From DASPTH01 sp046727575 (GTDB lineage Bacteria > Actinomycetota > Acidimicrobiia > IMCC26256 > DASPTH01), in the NCBI GenBank assembly GCA_046727575.1, contig JBKPCV010000106.1, forward strand, positions 1 through 41,369: 41,369 bases of DNA, given 5' to 3'. Under the pieces are notes generated by a model. The model was given only the letters and a program-made list of their open reading frames with translations, made no database searches and had not been told where the DNA came from. The first letter of the stretch is position 1. Each line of letters starts with the position of its first letter. Below, piece after piece: positions 15,926 to 24,720 of the stretch. A program made the translations under genes and the position numbers.

Positions 15926-17209
15926 ATGACGGACTACGACATGATCGACTTCTTCACAGACCCGACACTCATCGACGACCCGTACCCGTATTTCGAGCAC
16001 CTGCGCGTGCAGTGCTCCGTCCATCGAGAGCCACACCACGGGGTCGTGGCGGTGTCGGGTTACGAGGAGGCCATCGCCGTGTACCACGACAGCGCGATGT
16101 TCTCGTCGTGCAACTCCGTAATGGGGCCGCTCCCGGGGTTGCCCGAGGTTCCCGTGGGCGACGATGTGAGCGAGCTCATCGAGCGCGTGCGTGACCAGCT
16201 CCCCATGCACGAGCACATGGTCACGCACGACCCGCCGACGCACACGGACTTGCGCGCCCTGCTCATGCGCCTCATCACGCCGAAGCGGCTCAAGGAGAAC
16301 GAGGAATTCATGTGGCGCCTCGCCGACCGCCAGCTCGACGAGTTCGCCGACCGCGGCCGCTGCGAGTTCATCAAGGACTACGCCCAGCCATTCGCGCTCC
16401 TCACCGTTGCCGACCTGCTCGGGGTTCCCGAAGCCGACCACCGGCTCTTCCGCGACCGGCTCGGCGCGCAGCGACCAGGCGCCATCGAACAGACCGACCA
16501 GCAGTGGTCGACACTCAACCCGCTCGAGTTCCTCGAAGCGTGGTTCACCAGCTACGTCGAGGAGCGGCGCGAGGTTCCGCGCGACGACGTGCTCACCGGT
16601 CTCGCGGTCGCGACGTTCCCCGACGGGTCGGTCCCACCGGTCGTCGACGTCGTGCGGACCGCCACTTTCCTGTTCGCGGCGGGTCAGGAGACAACCGCCC
16701 GCTTGCTCGCGTCGGCGTTGAAGATCCTCGCGGAACGTCCCGATCTGCAGCAGCTCCTCCGCGATGAGCGCAAGCGCATACCGCAATTCGTCGAAGAGAC
16801 GCTGCGATTCGAGAGCCCGGTCAAGAGCGATTTCCGTCTCGCGCGCCGCACGACCGAGCTCGGTGGTCGCGAGGTGCCCGCGGGGACCTGCGTCATGCTC
16901 CTCAACGGTGCCGCGAACCGCGACCCGAGCCGCTTCGACCACCCAGCAGAATTCCGGATCGACCGCACGAACTCGCGTGAGCACATCGCGTTCGGGCGCG
17001 GGATCCATACGTGTCCGGGCGCGCCGCTCGCGCGCGCCGAGGCGGTGGTCAGCCTCACCCAGATCCTCGACCGGATGGACGACATCCGCATCGACGCGAC
17101 GCAACACGGTCCGGCGGGCGCGCGGCGCTACAGCTACGAGCCCACTTACATCCTCCGGGGTCTCCGCGAGCTCTACCTCGAGTTCACGCCACGCGAGTCC
17201 ACATCGTAA
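15926..17209 (+). CDS. Cytochrome P450, paralogue of the one at 12343
   Basis: A 427-aa P450 with AGQETT at 252-257, ExxR Glu291-Arg294 and heme ligand Cys363 in FGRGIHTCPG. Residues 113-140 match residues 130-157 of the P450 at 12343 without a single change, although the DNA differs at about eight third positions, so protein-level selection rather than recent copying explains the identity. A GAGGTGA ribosome binding site precedes the ATG. Its TAA stop overlaps the ATG of the next P450 (TAATG, 17207-17211), so the two P450s are translationally coupled and likely act on one pathway. Confidence 0.94.
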   Translation: MTDYDMIDFFTDPTLIDDPYPYFEHLRVQCSVHREPHHGVVAVSGYEEAIAVYHDSAMFSSCNSVMGPLPGLPEVPVGDDVSELIERVRDQLPMHEHMVTHDPPTHTDLRALLMRLITPKRLKENEEFMWRLADRQLDEFADRGRCEFIKDYAQPFALLTVADLLGVPEADHRLFRDRLGAQRPGAIEQTDQQWSTLNPLEFLEAWFTSYVEERREVPRDDVLTGLAVATFPDGSVPPVVDVVRTATFLFAAGQETTARLLASALKILAERPDLQQLLRDERKRIPQFVEETLRFESPVKSDFRLARRTTELGGREVPAGTCVMLLNGAANRDPSRFDHPAEFRIDRTNSREHIAFGRGIHTCPGAPLARAEAVVSLTQILDRMDDIRIDATQHGPAGARRYSYEPTYILRGLRELYLEFTPRESTS

Positions 17210-18399
17210 TGAACAACCGGAGCGTCTACTACGACCCGTACGACGTCGACATCGACGCCGACCCGTACCCGGTGTTCCACCGTCTGCGCGAGGAAGCGCC
17301 GCTCTACTACAACGAGCCGTACGACTTCTACGCGGTCAGTCGCTTCGACGACGTCGAGCGCGGATTCATCGACGCGAAACGGTTCATCTCCGGCCGGGGC
17401 GGCATCCTCGAGCTCATCAAGGCGAACATCGAGATGCCGCCGGGCGTGCTGATCTTCGAAGACCCGCCGACACACACGATCCACCGCAGCCTCCTCTCTC
17501 GCGTGTTCACGCCGCGGAGCGTCGCGGCGCTCGAACCGCAAATCCGCGAGTTCTGCGCGCGTAGCCTCGACCCGCTCGTCGGTGCGGCCGGGTTCGACTT
17601 GATCGCCGACTTCGGCGCGCAGATGCCGATGCGCGTGATCGGCATGCTGCTCGGCATCCCTGAACAGGACCAAGCCGCGATCCGCGACCGAGCCGACGCC
17701 AAACTCCGCACCGAGGCCGGCAAGCCGATGGAGGTGTCCGTCGACGATGCCATGAGCGGCGAGATGTTCGCCGACTACATCGACTGGCGCGCCGAGCACC
17801 CGTCGGACGACCTCATGACCCAGCTACTCCAGTCGGAGTTCGAGGACGAGACCGGTACGAGCCGGCGGCTCCGTCGCGACGAAGTCCTCACCTATGTGTC
17901 CGTGGTCGCCGGTGCTGGCAACGAGACCACGACGCGCCTCATCGGGTGGGCCGGCAAGGTCCTCGCCGAGTACCCCGACCAGCGGCGCGAACTTGTCCAG
18001 GACCGCTCGCTCATCCCCAACGCCATCGAGGAGCTCCTCCGCTACGAAGCCCCGGCTCCGCACGTCGGTCGATACGTCCCACACGACATTGAGCTGCACC
18101 GCCACACCGTGCCCGCGGGCAGCGCCATGCTGTTCCTCATCGGCGCCGCCAACCGCGACGACCGTCGCTTCCCCGACCCGGACCGTTTCGACATCCACCG
18201 CCAGGTCGGCCAGCACCTCACGTTCGGCTACGGGATCCACTTCTGCCTGGGCGCGGCGCTCGCGCGTCTCGAAGGCAGGATCGCGCTCGATGAGATGTTG
18301 AATCGGTTCCCCGAGTGGGACGTCGACCTCGACCGCGCCAAGCTCGCGCCCACCTCCACCGTCCGCGGCTGGGAGGCCCTGCCTGTGGTCGTCCCATGA
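17209..18399 (+). CDS. Cytochrome P450
   Basis: A 396-aa P450 of a different subfamily from its upstream partner. AGNETT at 236-241, ExxR Glu275-Arg278 and heme ligand Cys346 in FGYGIHFCLG are all present; the N-terminal YYDPYDVDIDADPYPVFHRL is the usual proline-rich entry. ATG 17209 overlaps the preceding stop by one base. The stop overlaps the ATG of the TetR gene (ATGA, 18396-18399). Such overlap on both sides means the P450 pair and the regulator are made from one message. Subfamily and substrate are unknown. Confidence 0.94.
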   Translation: MNNRSVYYDPYDVDIDADPYPVFHRLREEAPLYYNEPYDFYAVSRFDDVERGFIDAKRFISGRGGILELIKANIEMPPGVLIFEDPPTHTIHRSLLSRVFTPRSVAALEPQIREFCARSLDPLVGAAGFDLIADFGAQMPMRVIGMLLGIPEQDQAAIRDRADAKLRTEAGKPMEVSVDDAMSGEMFADYIDWRAEHPSDDLMTQLLQSEFEDETGTSRRLRRDEVLTYVSVVAGAGNETTTRLIGWAGKVLAEYPDQRRELVQDRSLIPNAIEELLRYEAPAPHVGRYVPHDIELHRHTVPAGSAMLFLIGAANRDDRRFPDPDRFDIHRQVGQHLTFGYGIHFCLGAALARLEGRIALDEMLNRFPEWDVDLDRAKLAPTSTVRGWEALPVVVP

Positions 18400-19070
18400 C
18401 GGTGAGCCCGCCGATCCGCGCGCGGCGCCGCTACGACAACACGTTGCGCCGCGAACGCGCCGCGCAGACGCGTGAACGCATCGTGACCGCAGGCGCGGAC
18501 ATCCTGCACGAATCGTCCATCCGCGACTGGCGGACATTGACGATCCGCGCCGTGGCCGAGCGCGCCGGCGTGAACGAGCGCACCGTCTACCGCCACTTTG
18601 CGAACGAGCGCGCGCTACGCGACGCGGTCATGCACCGTCTCGAGCAGCAAGCAGGCATCGATCTCGCGCAGCTCCGGCTCGAGAACGTCGGCGACGTCAC
18701 CGCGCGCCTCTTCCGGTATGTCTCCTCGTATCCGCTCGATCCGCGCCCGCCGCTCGACCCGACGCTCGCCGAGGCCGCTCAGCGCCAACACGCAGCGCTG
18801 CTCGCCGCAGTGGCCGAGCGCGCACCCGAGTGGTCCACAGCCGATCGCACCGTCGCGGCCGCGATGTTCGACGTGCTCTGGGGCCTCGCGTCGTACCAGC
18901 GACTCGTGCTCGACTGGCAGCTCGACGGCGAGGAAGCCATACGCGCCATCACGTGGGTCATCAGCCTCCTCGAAGAAGCCGTACGCGAAGGCCGGCGCCC
19001 GCCGCGCGCCAGGCGACGGGCCGATGCAGCACGGCAAGCCTCCACGCGAGCCGGACGAGAGCGATCGTGA
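18396..19070 (+). CDS. TetR-family transcriptional regulator
   Basis: A 224-aa protein. Residues 18-70 form the TetR DNA-binding domain: RRERAAQTRERIVTAGADIL, then the helix-turn-helix TLTIRAVAERAGVNERTVYR followed by HFANERALRDAV. The rest is an all-helical ligand domain ending in a basic, disordered tail. It is the last gene of the SDR-P450-P450 operon and overlaps the second P450 by 4 bp, so it is probably an autoregulator that responds to a P450 substrate. A short inverted repeat near 15031-15055 is a candidate operator. Confidence 0.92.
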   Translation: MTVSPPIRARRRYDNTLRRERAAQTRERIVTAGADILHESSIRDWRTLTIRAVAERAGVNERTVYRHFANERALRDAVMHRLEQQAGIDLAQLRLENVGDVTARLFRYVSSYPLDPRPPLDPTLAEAAQRQHAALLAAVAERAPEWSTADRTVAAAMFDVLWGLASYQRLVLDWQLDGEEAIRAITWVISLLEEAVREGRRPPRARRRADAARQASTRAGRERS

Positions 19071-19100
19071 CCTCACAACGAGGACGATCGACGGCACGAG

Positions 19101-19119
19101 TGGCGGCCAGAGGCCATCA
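19101..19119 (+). terminator. Weak hairpin between convergent genes
   Basis: TGGCGGCC (19101-19108), a 3-nt loop and GGCCATCA (19112-19119) pair over eight positions with one mismatch and one wobble. It lies between the TetR stop (19070) and the alcohol dehydrogenase stop (19144) and could terminate both, but there is no T-rich run after it. Confidence 0.3.
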
Positions 19120-19143
19120 CACGTCGAAGCACCGCGATCAACG

Positions 19144-20223
19144 TCAGCTCATCGTCAACACGCCGCGCACGACCTCGCCGTCGCGCATTGCCGTCAGCGC
19201 CTGGTTCACCTCTTCCAGCGAGAAGTGCTTCGTGACCATGCCGCCCAGATCGACTCGGCCGGTCTCGATGAGCTCGATGAAACGTGGGAAGTCGCGCGTG
19301 ACGTGCGCCGAGCCGTAATAGCTGCCCTTCACCGTGCGGTCCTCCATCACCATCCTCTGCGTTGGCAGCGCGAGACCGGCAGCGCGGCTGGCGACGCCGA
19401 CGAGCACGGTGGTGCCACCCCTTCGGGTCATCTCGAGCGCCTGCGTCTGGAGTTGCTCGGCGCCCACCGCCTCGAAGGCGAAGTCGACGCCGCGGCCACC
19501 CGTGAGGACCTTCACCTGCTCCACCGAGTCGCCCGCGTTCGGGTCGACTTCGTCGGTTGCACCGAACCGCACGGCCGACCGGCGCTTCATCTCCACGGGG
19601 TCGATTGCGATGATGCGCGACGCGCCGGCGACGCGCGCGCCCTGGATCGCCGACGTCCCGACGCCGCCGCAGCCAATCACGGCGACGGTAGAGCCCGGGC
19701 CGACCTTCGCGGTGTTGATGACCGCACCGAATCCGGTGGTGAACCCGCACCCGATGAGTGCGAGTTGATCGGCGGGGAGATCCGTGTCGACCGGGATGCA
19801 CGACGCCTCGTCGACCGTCATGACGTCGGCGAAGCTGCCGACCCCGCTCATCGCGTTCGCCACGGATCCGTCCGCGCGCTGGGCGCGGGGCCGCGCCATC
19901 ACCTCGGGTCCCATCTCGCAAAGGTGCGTCTCGTGACGCACGCAGAACCAGCACCTCCCGCATACAGGTGTGAGCGCAACGATCACCCGCTGACCGGGCC
20001 GCACGCGCGACACCTCCCCGCCAACCCACTCGACGACGCCACAAGCCTCGTGCCCGAGGATCATCGGATTGCCGCCTGGCATGCGGTCGATCACCGCCTG
20101 GTCGGAGTGGCACACCCCGCTGGCCCGCACGTCGACGATGACGTCACGCGGGCCGGGCGTGAGTGCGGTGACGTTCTCGAGTGAGAGGTTCTGATGCTGT
20201 TCTACGAAGATCGCTGCACGCAT
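19144..20223 (-). CDS. Zinc-dependent alcohol dehydrogenase (MDR family)
   Basis: A 359-aa medium-chain dehydrogenase. Catalytic zinc ligands are Cys38 (GVCHSD), His58 (GHEACG) and Cys159 (GCGFTTGFGA). The structural zinc site is Cys88, Cys91, Cys94 and Cys102 (spacing 2, 2, 7). GCGGVG (184-189) binds NAD, and IAIDP with its Asp suggests NAD over NADP. The layout matches the actinobacterial class III-like and mycothiol/NDMA-type ADH group. ATG 20223 is used because the upstream extension has no similarity; TACCGT lies 6 nt before it, a possible leaderless -10. It could oxidise alcohols made by the P450 operon that it faces. Confidence 0.92.
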   Translation of the reverse strand: MRAAIFVEQHQNLSLENVTALTPGPRDVIVDVRASGVCHSDQAVIDRMPGGNPMILGHEACGVVEWVGGEVSRVRPGQRVIVALTPVCGRCWFCVRHETHLCEMGPEVMARPRAQRADGSVANAMSGVGSFADVMTVDEASCIPVDTDLPADQLALIGCGFTTGFGAVINTAKVGPGSTVAVIGCGGVGTSAIQGARVAGASRIIAIDPVEMKRRSAVRFGATDEVDPNAGDSVEQVKVLTGGRGVDFAFEAVGAEQLQTQALEMTRRGGTTVLVGVASRAAGLALPTQRMVMEDRTVKGSYYGSAHVTRDFPRFIELIETGRVDLGGMVTKHFSLEEVNQALTAMRDGEVVRGVLTMS

Positions 20224-20353
20224 GCGCGCACGGTACCGCCAACCGTCCCGTTGGGTCAGGTGGTGGTGATGCGCTTGTCCGGGCACGGTTCCCGGCCGTC
20301 ACCCGCGGGGCGCCGCGTAGCCTGACGCCGAGACGCCAGAGCGGGGGACGACG

Positions 20354-20698
20354 ATGGCGAACGAGCGGATCGAGCCGACGACGACCGACGCCGGGATCCC
20401 GGTGGCCAGTGATGAGCACTCGCTCACGGTGGGGCCTGAAGGCCCGATCCTGTTGCAGGATCACTACCTCATCGAGCAGATGGCGAACTTCAACCGGGAG
20501 CGGATCCCGGAGCGCCAGCCGCACGCCAAGGGCGGCGGCGCCTTCGGCCACTTCGAGGCAACGACCGACGTCGGCCTCTACACCAAAGCCGCGGTATTCC
20601 AGCCCGGCACGACGACCGACGCCCTGATCCGGTTCTCCACGCTGGCCGGCGAGCACACTTCGATCTTCGATCCCCCCGCTACGTGGGGAAGGCACTGA
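20354..20698 (+). pseudogene. Truncated catalase (N-terminal fifth only)
   Basis: Residues 8-100 follow the N-terminus of monofunctional heme catalases very closely: TTTDAGIPVASDEHSLTVGP, ILLQDHYLIEQMANFNRERI, then PERQPHAKGGGAFGHFE with the catalytic His57, and YTKAAVFQPGT, RFSTLAGE. After Glu100 the similarity stops abruptly; catalases continue with GSPDTWRDPRGF, whereas here 14 unrelated residues lead to a stop. The heme-binding Tyr and the rest of the barrel are missing, so it cannot be a working catalase. The break near 20654 marks a deletion or rearrangement junction just before the gene at 20718. Confidence 0.85.
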
Positions 20699-20717
20699 TC
20701 GCCTCGACGAGGAGGGC

Positions 20718-22730
20718 ATGAGCGCCGTGCATCCGACAACAACCCTGAACGACCCCGACTACACCAAGCCGTACCTCGACGTCGACGAGTGGCGGGACGA
20801 GCCGGTGCGCCACCGCTACGTGCACGGCGGCTTCGAGGGGACCGACCTTCGGTTCTCCTATTACTTCCCGCCAGAGGAGCAGTACGCGGGTCGCTTCTTC
20901 CAGCCGATCCTCGCGGTGTCGGGTACCGAGCACGCGTTCGGCAGCTCCATTCGTCCGGGCATGGGCGGCTCGATCGCGTTCGCGGTCGACAGCGGCGCCT
21001 ACTTGGTGGAGTCGAATCTCGGCTCGCTCACCCCGTACCCCGGCGAGGATGGAACGGTCACCGGATACCGAGCAAGCGCGGCGGCGGCCCAGTACTCGCG
21101 CATCCTCGCTGCGGAGATGTACGGCGAGCACCGGCCCTTCGGCTACTGCTACGGCGGCAGTGGCGGCGGCTTCAAGACGATGAGTTGCATGGAGAACACC
21201 GACGTCTGGGATGGCGGAGTGCCGTTCATCATCGGCAGCCCGATGGCCCTGCCGAACGTGTTCGCGGTGCAGGCACACGCGATGCGAATCCTCTGGGAGA
21301 AATTCCCTCAGATCGTCGACGCCCTCGATCCGGGCGGCAGCGGCGACATGTACGCCGGACTGAGCGCGGAAGAGCGCGAGGCGCTCGAAGAAGTCACGCG
21401 AATGGGGTTCCCGCCCCGTGCGTGGTTCGACGTCAGGCGAATCGCCCAGGGGTACACCGGAGTGTGGTCAATGCTCGGGAACAACATGATGAAGTACGAC
21501 CCGACGTACTTCGAAGACTTCTGGAATGTGCCCGGGTACCTCGGCGCGAATCCGCCGGAGTCGCTGCTGCAGGCACGCATCCAGCACAAGACCACGGTGA
21601 TCAAACCGATCATGGCCGACGAGGCGGGAGAGTACGCGCTCGATACGGGTGTCGCGATCTTCCGGACCGAGGCGATGGCGGACATACCGATCGCCCTGAA
21701 ACTCGAGGGGCTTCCGGAAGGCAGCCTCATGGGCGCCATGCTGTCGATGACCAGCGGCAACGCCGCCGGCCACAACTTCTGGATCATCAGCGCCCACGAC
21801 GACATCGTGGTGACCGGCCAGGGCGAGACCGAGTTCAGGGCACTGTCCGGCGTCGGCGCCGGCGACGAGGTCCTGATCGACAACTCCGTCTACCTGGCCT
21901 TCCAGACGTACCACCGGCACCAGGTCCATCCTGACTTCCGGGTGTGGGATCAGTTCTGCGTCGCCGGCCAGCCCGTGTATCCACAGCGGCCGAATGTCAT
22001 CGGCCCCCAGTTCAGCTTCCCCGGCGCCGGATCGGTCCAGAGCGGCCGGTTCTCCGGCAAGGTGATCGTCGTCGAATGCCTCATGGACGAGGCCGCGTAC
22101 CCGTGGCAGGCGGCCTGGTACGACGAACTGGTTCACAAGGTCCAGCCCCACGCCGACGACAAGTTCCGACTCTGGTACGTCGACAACGCGATGCACATGC
22201 CTCCGCAGGCGGCGCCGGACGATCCGCGTCCGGTCCGGACGACGCGCATCGTCAGCTACGGCGGCGTCCTCGAACAGGCCTTGCGCGACCTCTCGGCCTG
22301 GGTCGAGAAGGGCATGGCCCCGCCCGCCAGCACCACGTACCAAGTGATCGACGGCCAGGTGTTCGTGCCCGGCGAGGCGTCGGAGCGCAAGGGCGTCCAA
22401 TCGACCGTCGAGGTGACCGCCAACGGCCGCGCGCGCGCCGACGTCGCGGTGGGCGAGGAGGTCCACTTCGCCGCGTTGGTCGAGGCACCACCGGGCACGG
22501 GAACGGTGGTGTCGGCCGAGTGGGACTTCGACGGCTCGGGCGAGTTCACCGTCAGCTCCTCGGTCCTCGACGGGTCGTGCAACCTCCTCAACGTCACCGC
22601 CACGCACACGTTCACCGAACCGGGCACCTACTTTCCCGCGCTCCGGGTGCGCACGCAGCGGCACAGCGACACGCGCAAGCCGCACGCCCGCATCGAGAAC
22701 CTCGGGCGGGTCCGGGTCGTCGTCGAGTAG
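20718..22730 (+). CDS. Large serine hydrolase-like protein with C-terminal PKD-like domain
   Basis: A 670-aa protein I cannot assign to a named family. Residues 60-180 look like an alpha/beta-hydrolase core: a strand then FGYCYGGSGGGFKT, with Ser148 in GGSGGG as likely nucleophile. Asp457 (ECLMDEAAYPW) and His493 (VDNAMHMPP) are placed as in a tannase-like triad. Residues 300-440 form an insert of unknown fold. Residues 563-650 resemble a PKD/Ig-like domain (EWDFDGSGEF, THTFTEPGTYFPALRV). No signal peptide or membrane helix is seen. Start at 20718 follows GGAGG (20711-20715). It probably hydrolyses an ester or amide. Confidence 0.8.
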   Translation: MSAVHPTTTLNDPDYTKPYLDVDEWRDEPVRHRYVHGGFEGTDLRFSYYFPPEEQYAGRFFQPILAVSGTEHAFGSSIRPGMGGSIAFAVDSGAYLVESNLGSLTPYPGEDGTVTGYRASAAAAQYSRILAAEMYGEHRPFGYCYGGSGGGFKTMSCMENTDVWDGGVPFIIGSPMALPNVFAVQAHAMRILWEKFPQIVDALDPGGSGDMYAGLSAEEREALEEVTRMGFPPRAWFDVRRIAQGYTGVWSMLGNNMMKYDPTYFEDFWNVPGYLGANPPESLLQARIQHKTTVIKPIMADEAGEYALDTGVAIFRTEAMADIPIALKLEGLPEGSLMGAMLSMTSGNAAGHNFWIISAHDDIVVTGQGETEFRALSGVGAGDEVLIDNSVYLAFQTYHRHQVHPDFRVWDQFCVAGQPVYPQRPNVIGPQFSFPGAGSVQSGRFSGKVIVVECLMDEAAYPWQAAWYDELVHKVQPHADDKFRLWYVDNAMHMPPQAAPDDPRPVRTTRIVSYGGVLEQALRDLSAWVEKGMAPPASTTYQVIDGQVFVPGEASERKGVQSTVEVTANGRARADVAVGEEVHFAALVEAPPGTGTVVSAEWDFDGSGEFTVSSSVLDGSCNLLNVTATHTFTEPGTYFPALRVRTQRHSDTRKPHARIENLGRVRVVVE

Positions 22731-22787
22731 GTCCAGCGCGTTCGTCTCGCATGACGGACAACGACGTACGCGCGCTACTACGGTGCG

Positions 22788-23345
22788 TTACTGGATCGAC
22801 TCTTGACCCAGCACCGTGGTGCGCCACATTTCGCGCGGCTTGGTGGTGTCGTAGGCGGAGACACGGGGGAGCAAGCCACGGTTGTCCCAGAGCACGGTGT
22901 CGCCCGGTTGCCACTCGTGCCGGTATACGCGCTCGGGCGTGGTCGCTCGTTCGAGCAAGTCACTCAACAGGACGCGGCCGTCTTCCCGCGACATCCCTTC
23001 GACCTGGTCCGCGTGCGTACCGATCACGAGCGACCGCCGTCCGGACCGGTGTGTCCAGACCAAAGGATGGACGTGCAACCATCGATGTGCCAACCGAAGT
23101 TTCTGACGAAGTAGTCGGCGGCCGCAGTCTTCGAGCGGTCAAACGTGACCCGGAAGACGCCCTTGACGTCGTGGCTCGCGGCGAGGTTGGTTTCGACTGG
23201 ACCCTGCTTCCGGCAGAACGCAACCTGGGTCTCGGGATCGAGATGGAGGCCGCGGAACACGAGCACGCTCACCTCCTCGACACCCACGACCTCCCCGCCG
23301 GCGCTCGATGAGATCAGCCGGCTGAGGCGCGCCCCGATCGGGCAC
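22788..23345 (-). pseudogene. Disrupted TauD/TfdA-type Fe/2-oxoglutarate dioxygenase
   Basis: The 5' part (from about 23345) reads PIGARLSR, VLVFRGLHLDPETQVAF and FGWHIDG, where His-x-Asp is the iron motif. Near 23060-23085 the frame jumps directly to HPLVWTHRSGRRSLVIG and the C-terminal WQPGDTVLWDNRGLLPRVSA. About 90 residues between these blocks are missing and the reading frame changes, so no single protein can be made. In addition the distal iron His, normally in WDNRxxxHR, is Pro here. It is an internally deleted gene of a sulfonate/phenoxyacetate/acyl-type dioxygenase, convergent with the 670-aa hydrolase. Confidence 0.82.
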
Positions 23346-23447
23346 AGTGGTGCGGTGGAACTTGCCTCGCCGAACCCCCTTTGCAGGCCTTCCGGACGGA
23401 TCCAACCGCCGTAGTTTCGTAGTCCTTGGAGAATGGGGGGGTTCCGA

Positions 23448-24716
23448 ATGACGACTGTTGATCGGATGAAGCCGTCTGAGGGGAGTTGGACGGAGCATTA
23501 TCCGGAGCTTGGCACGGGGCTCGTCTCGTACGAGGATTGCACTTCGCCCGAGTTCTATGAGCTCGAGCGCGAGGCGGTGTTCAAGCGCGTGTGGCTCATG
23601 GTCGGGCGTGTGGAGCAGCTCCCTCGTAATGGGAGTTACTTCACGAGGGAGCTCGCGGTCGCGAAGACTTCGGTCGTCCTCGTCCGGGGCATGGACGGCG
23701 GTATTCGCGCTTTTCACAACATCTGCAGGCACCGCGGGAACAAGTTGGTCTGGACCGACTATCCGGGCGAGGAGACGGCTGGAAACTGCCGCCAGTTCGC
23801 CTGCAAGTATCACGGGTGGAGGTACGACCTCGACGGAACGTGCGCGTTCGTGCAGCAGGAACGCGAGTTCTTCGGTCTCGACAAGGCCGAGTACGGATTA
23901 GTGCCCGTTCATTGCGATGTGTGGGAAGGCTTCATCTTCATCCACCTCGGCGAGCAGCCGAGTGAGCCGCTGACGGAATTCCTTGGCTCGATGCTGAGGA
24001 GCGTCGAGGGTTATCCGTTCGGCCTCCACACGGAGCACTACGGCTACCAAGCCACGGTCGGAAGCAACTGGAAGCTGTTCTTCGACGCGTTTCAGGAGTA
24101 CTACCACGCCCCGGTGCTCCACGCGAACCAGACACCTGCGGTGGCATCGGTGATGCGGGAGGCGGGATTCTCGGGGGCGTACTACCAGCTCGACGGCCCG
24201 CATCGCCTGAGCGCGACCGGCGGTTCGGCAGGCCGCACGAGGCACCTGGAGCTGCTGAAGCCGATGGAGCGTCTGACGCGAAGTGGTTTGATCGGCCCGT
24301 GGGACGGGATGGACTTCTCCGACACGGCCTCGGGCTTGAACCTGGGCGGTTTCGAAGAGTGGACCGTGTCGGCGTTCCACATCTTCCCGAACACCACCAT
24401 CTTGTTCCGAGGGGCTGGGTGGTATCTCACTTACAGCTATTGGCCGACGTCGTACAACACGCACATCTTCGAGGGCAACCTGTATTTCACGCCGTCGCGG
24501 AGTGCGCGCGAGCGCGTGGCGCACGAGATGACGCGTGCCACCCACAAGGAGTATGGGCTTCAGGACTGCAACACGCTCGAGGCCACTCAGATGATGCTCG
24601 AGTCGGGGGTGCTCTCGTCGTTCCCGTTGAGTGACCACGAGGTCCTGTGTCGGCACTTGCACAAGGTGGTCGGCGAGTGGGTCGAGGACTACAAGAGTCA
24701 GCGCGAGAAGGGATGA
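23448..24716 (+). CDS. Rieske oxygenase, catalytic alpha subunit
   Basis: A 422-aa protein. The Rieske cluster ligands are Cys93, His95, Cys119 and His122; the 23 residues between the two pairs exceed the usual 15-17. The mononuclear iron site is in FFDAFQEYYHAPVLH: His220, His225 and, at the position of the bridging Asp, Glu217. It would hydroxylate an unactivated or aromatic carbon using electrons from a reductase not found here. ATG 23448 is chosen over 23433 for spacing from the G-rich stretch. Four bases separate its stop from the 111-aa gene. Similar to mycobacterial-type alpha subunits without a beta subunit. Confidence 0.92.
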   Translation: MTTVDRMKPSEGSWTEHYPELGTGLVSYEDCTSPEFYELEREAVFKRVWLMVGRVEQLPRNGSYFTRELAVAKTSVVLVRGMDGGIRAFHNICRHRGNKLVWTDYPGEETAGNCRQFACKYHGWRYDLDGTCAFVQQEREFFGLDKAEYGLVPVHCDVWEGFIFIHLGEQPSEPLTEFLGSMLRSVEGYPFGLHTEHYGYQATVGSNWKLFFDAFQEYYHAPVLHANQTPAVASVMREAGFSGAYYQLDGPHRLSATGGSAGRTRHLELLKPMERLTRSGLIGPWDGMDFSDTASGLNLGGFEEWTVSAFHIFPNTTILFRGAGWYLTYSYWPTSYNTHIFEGNLYFTPSRSARERVAHEMTRATHKEYGLQDCNTLEATQMMLESGVLSSFPLSDHEVLCRHLHKVVGEWVEDYKSQREKG

Positions 24717-24720
24717 CCGG

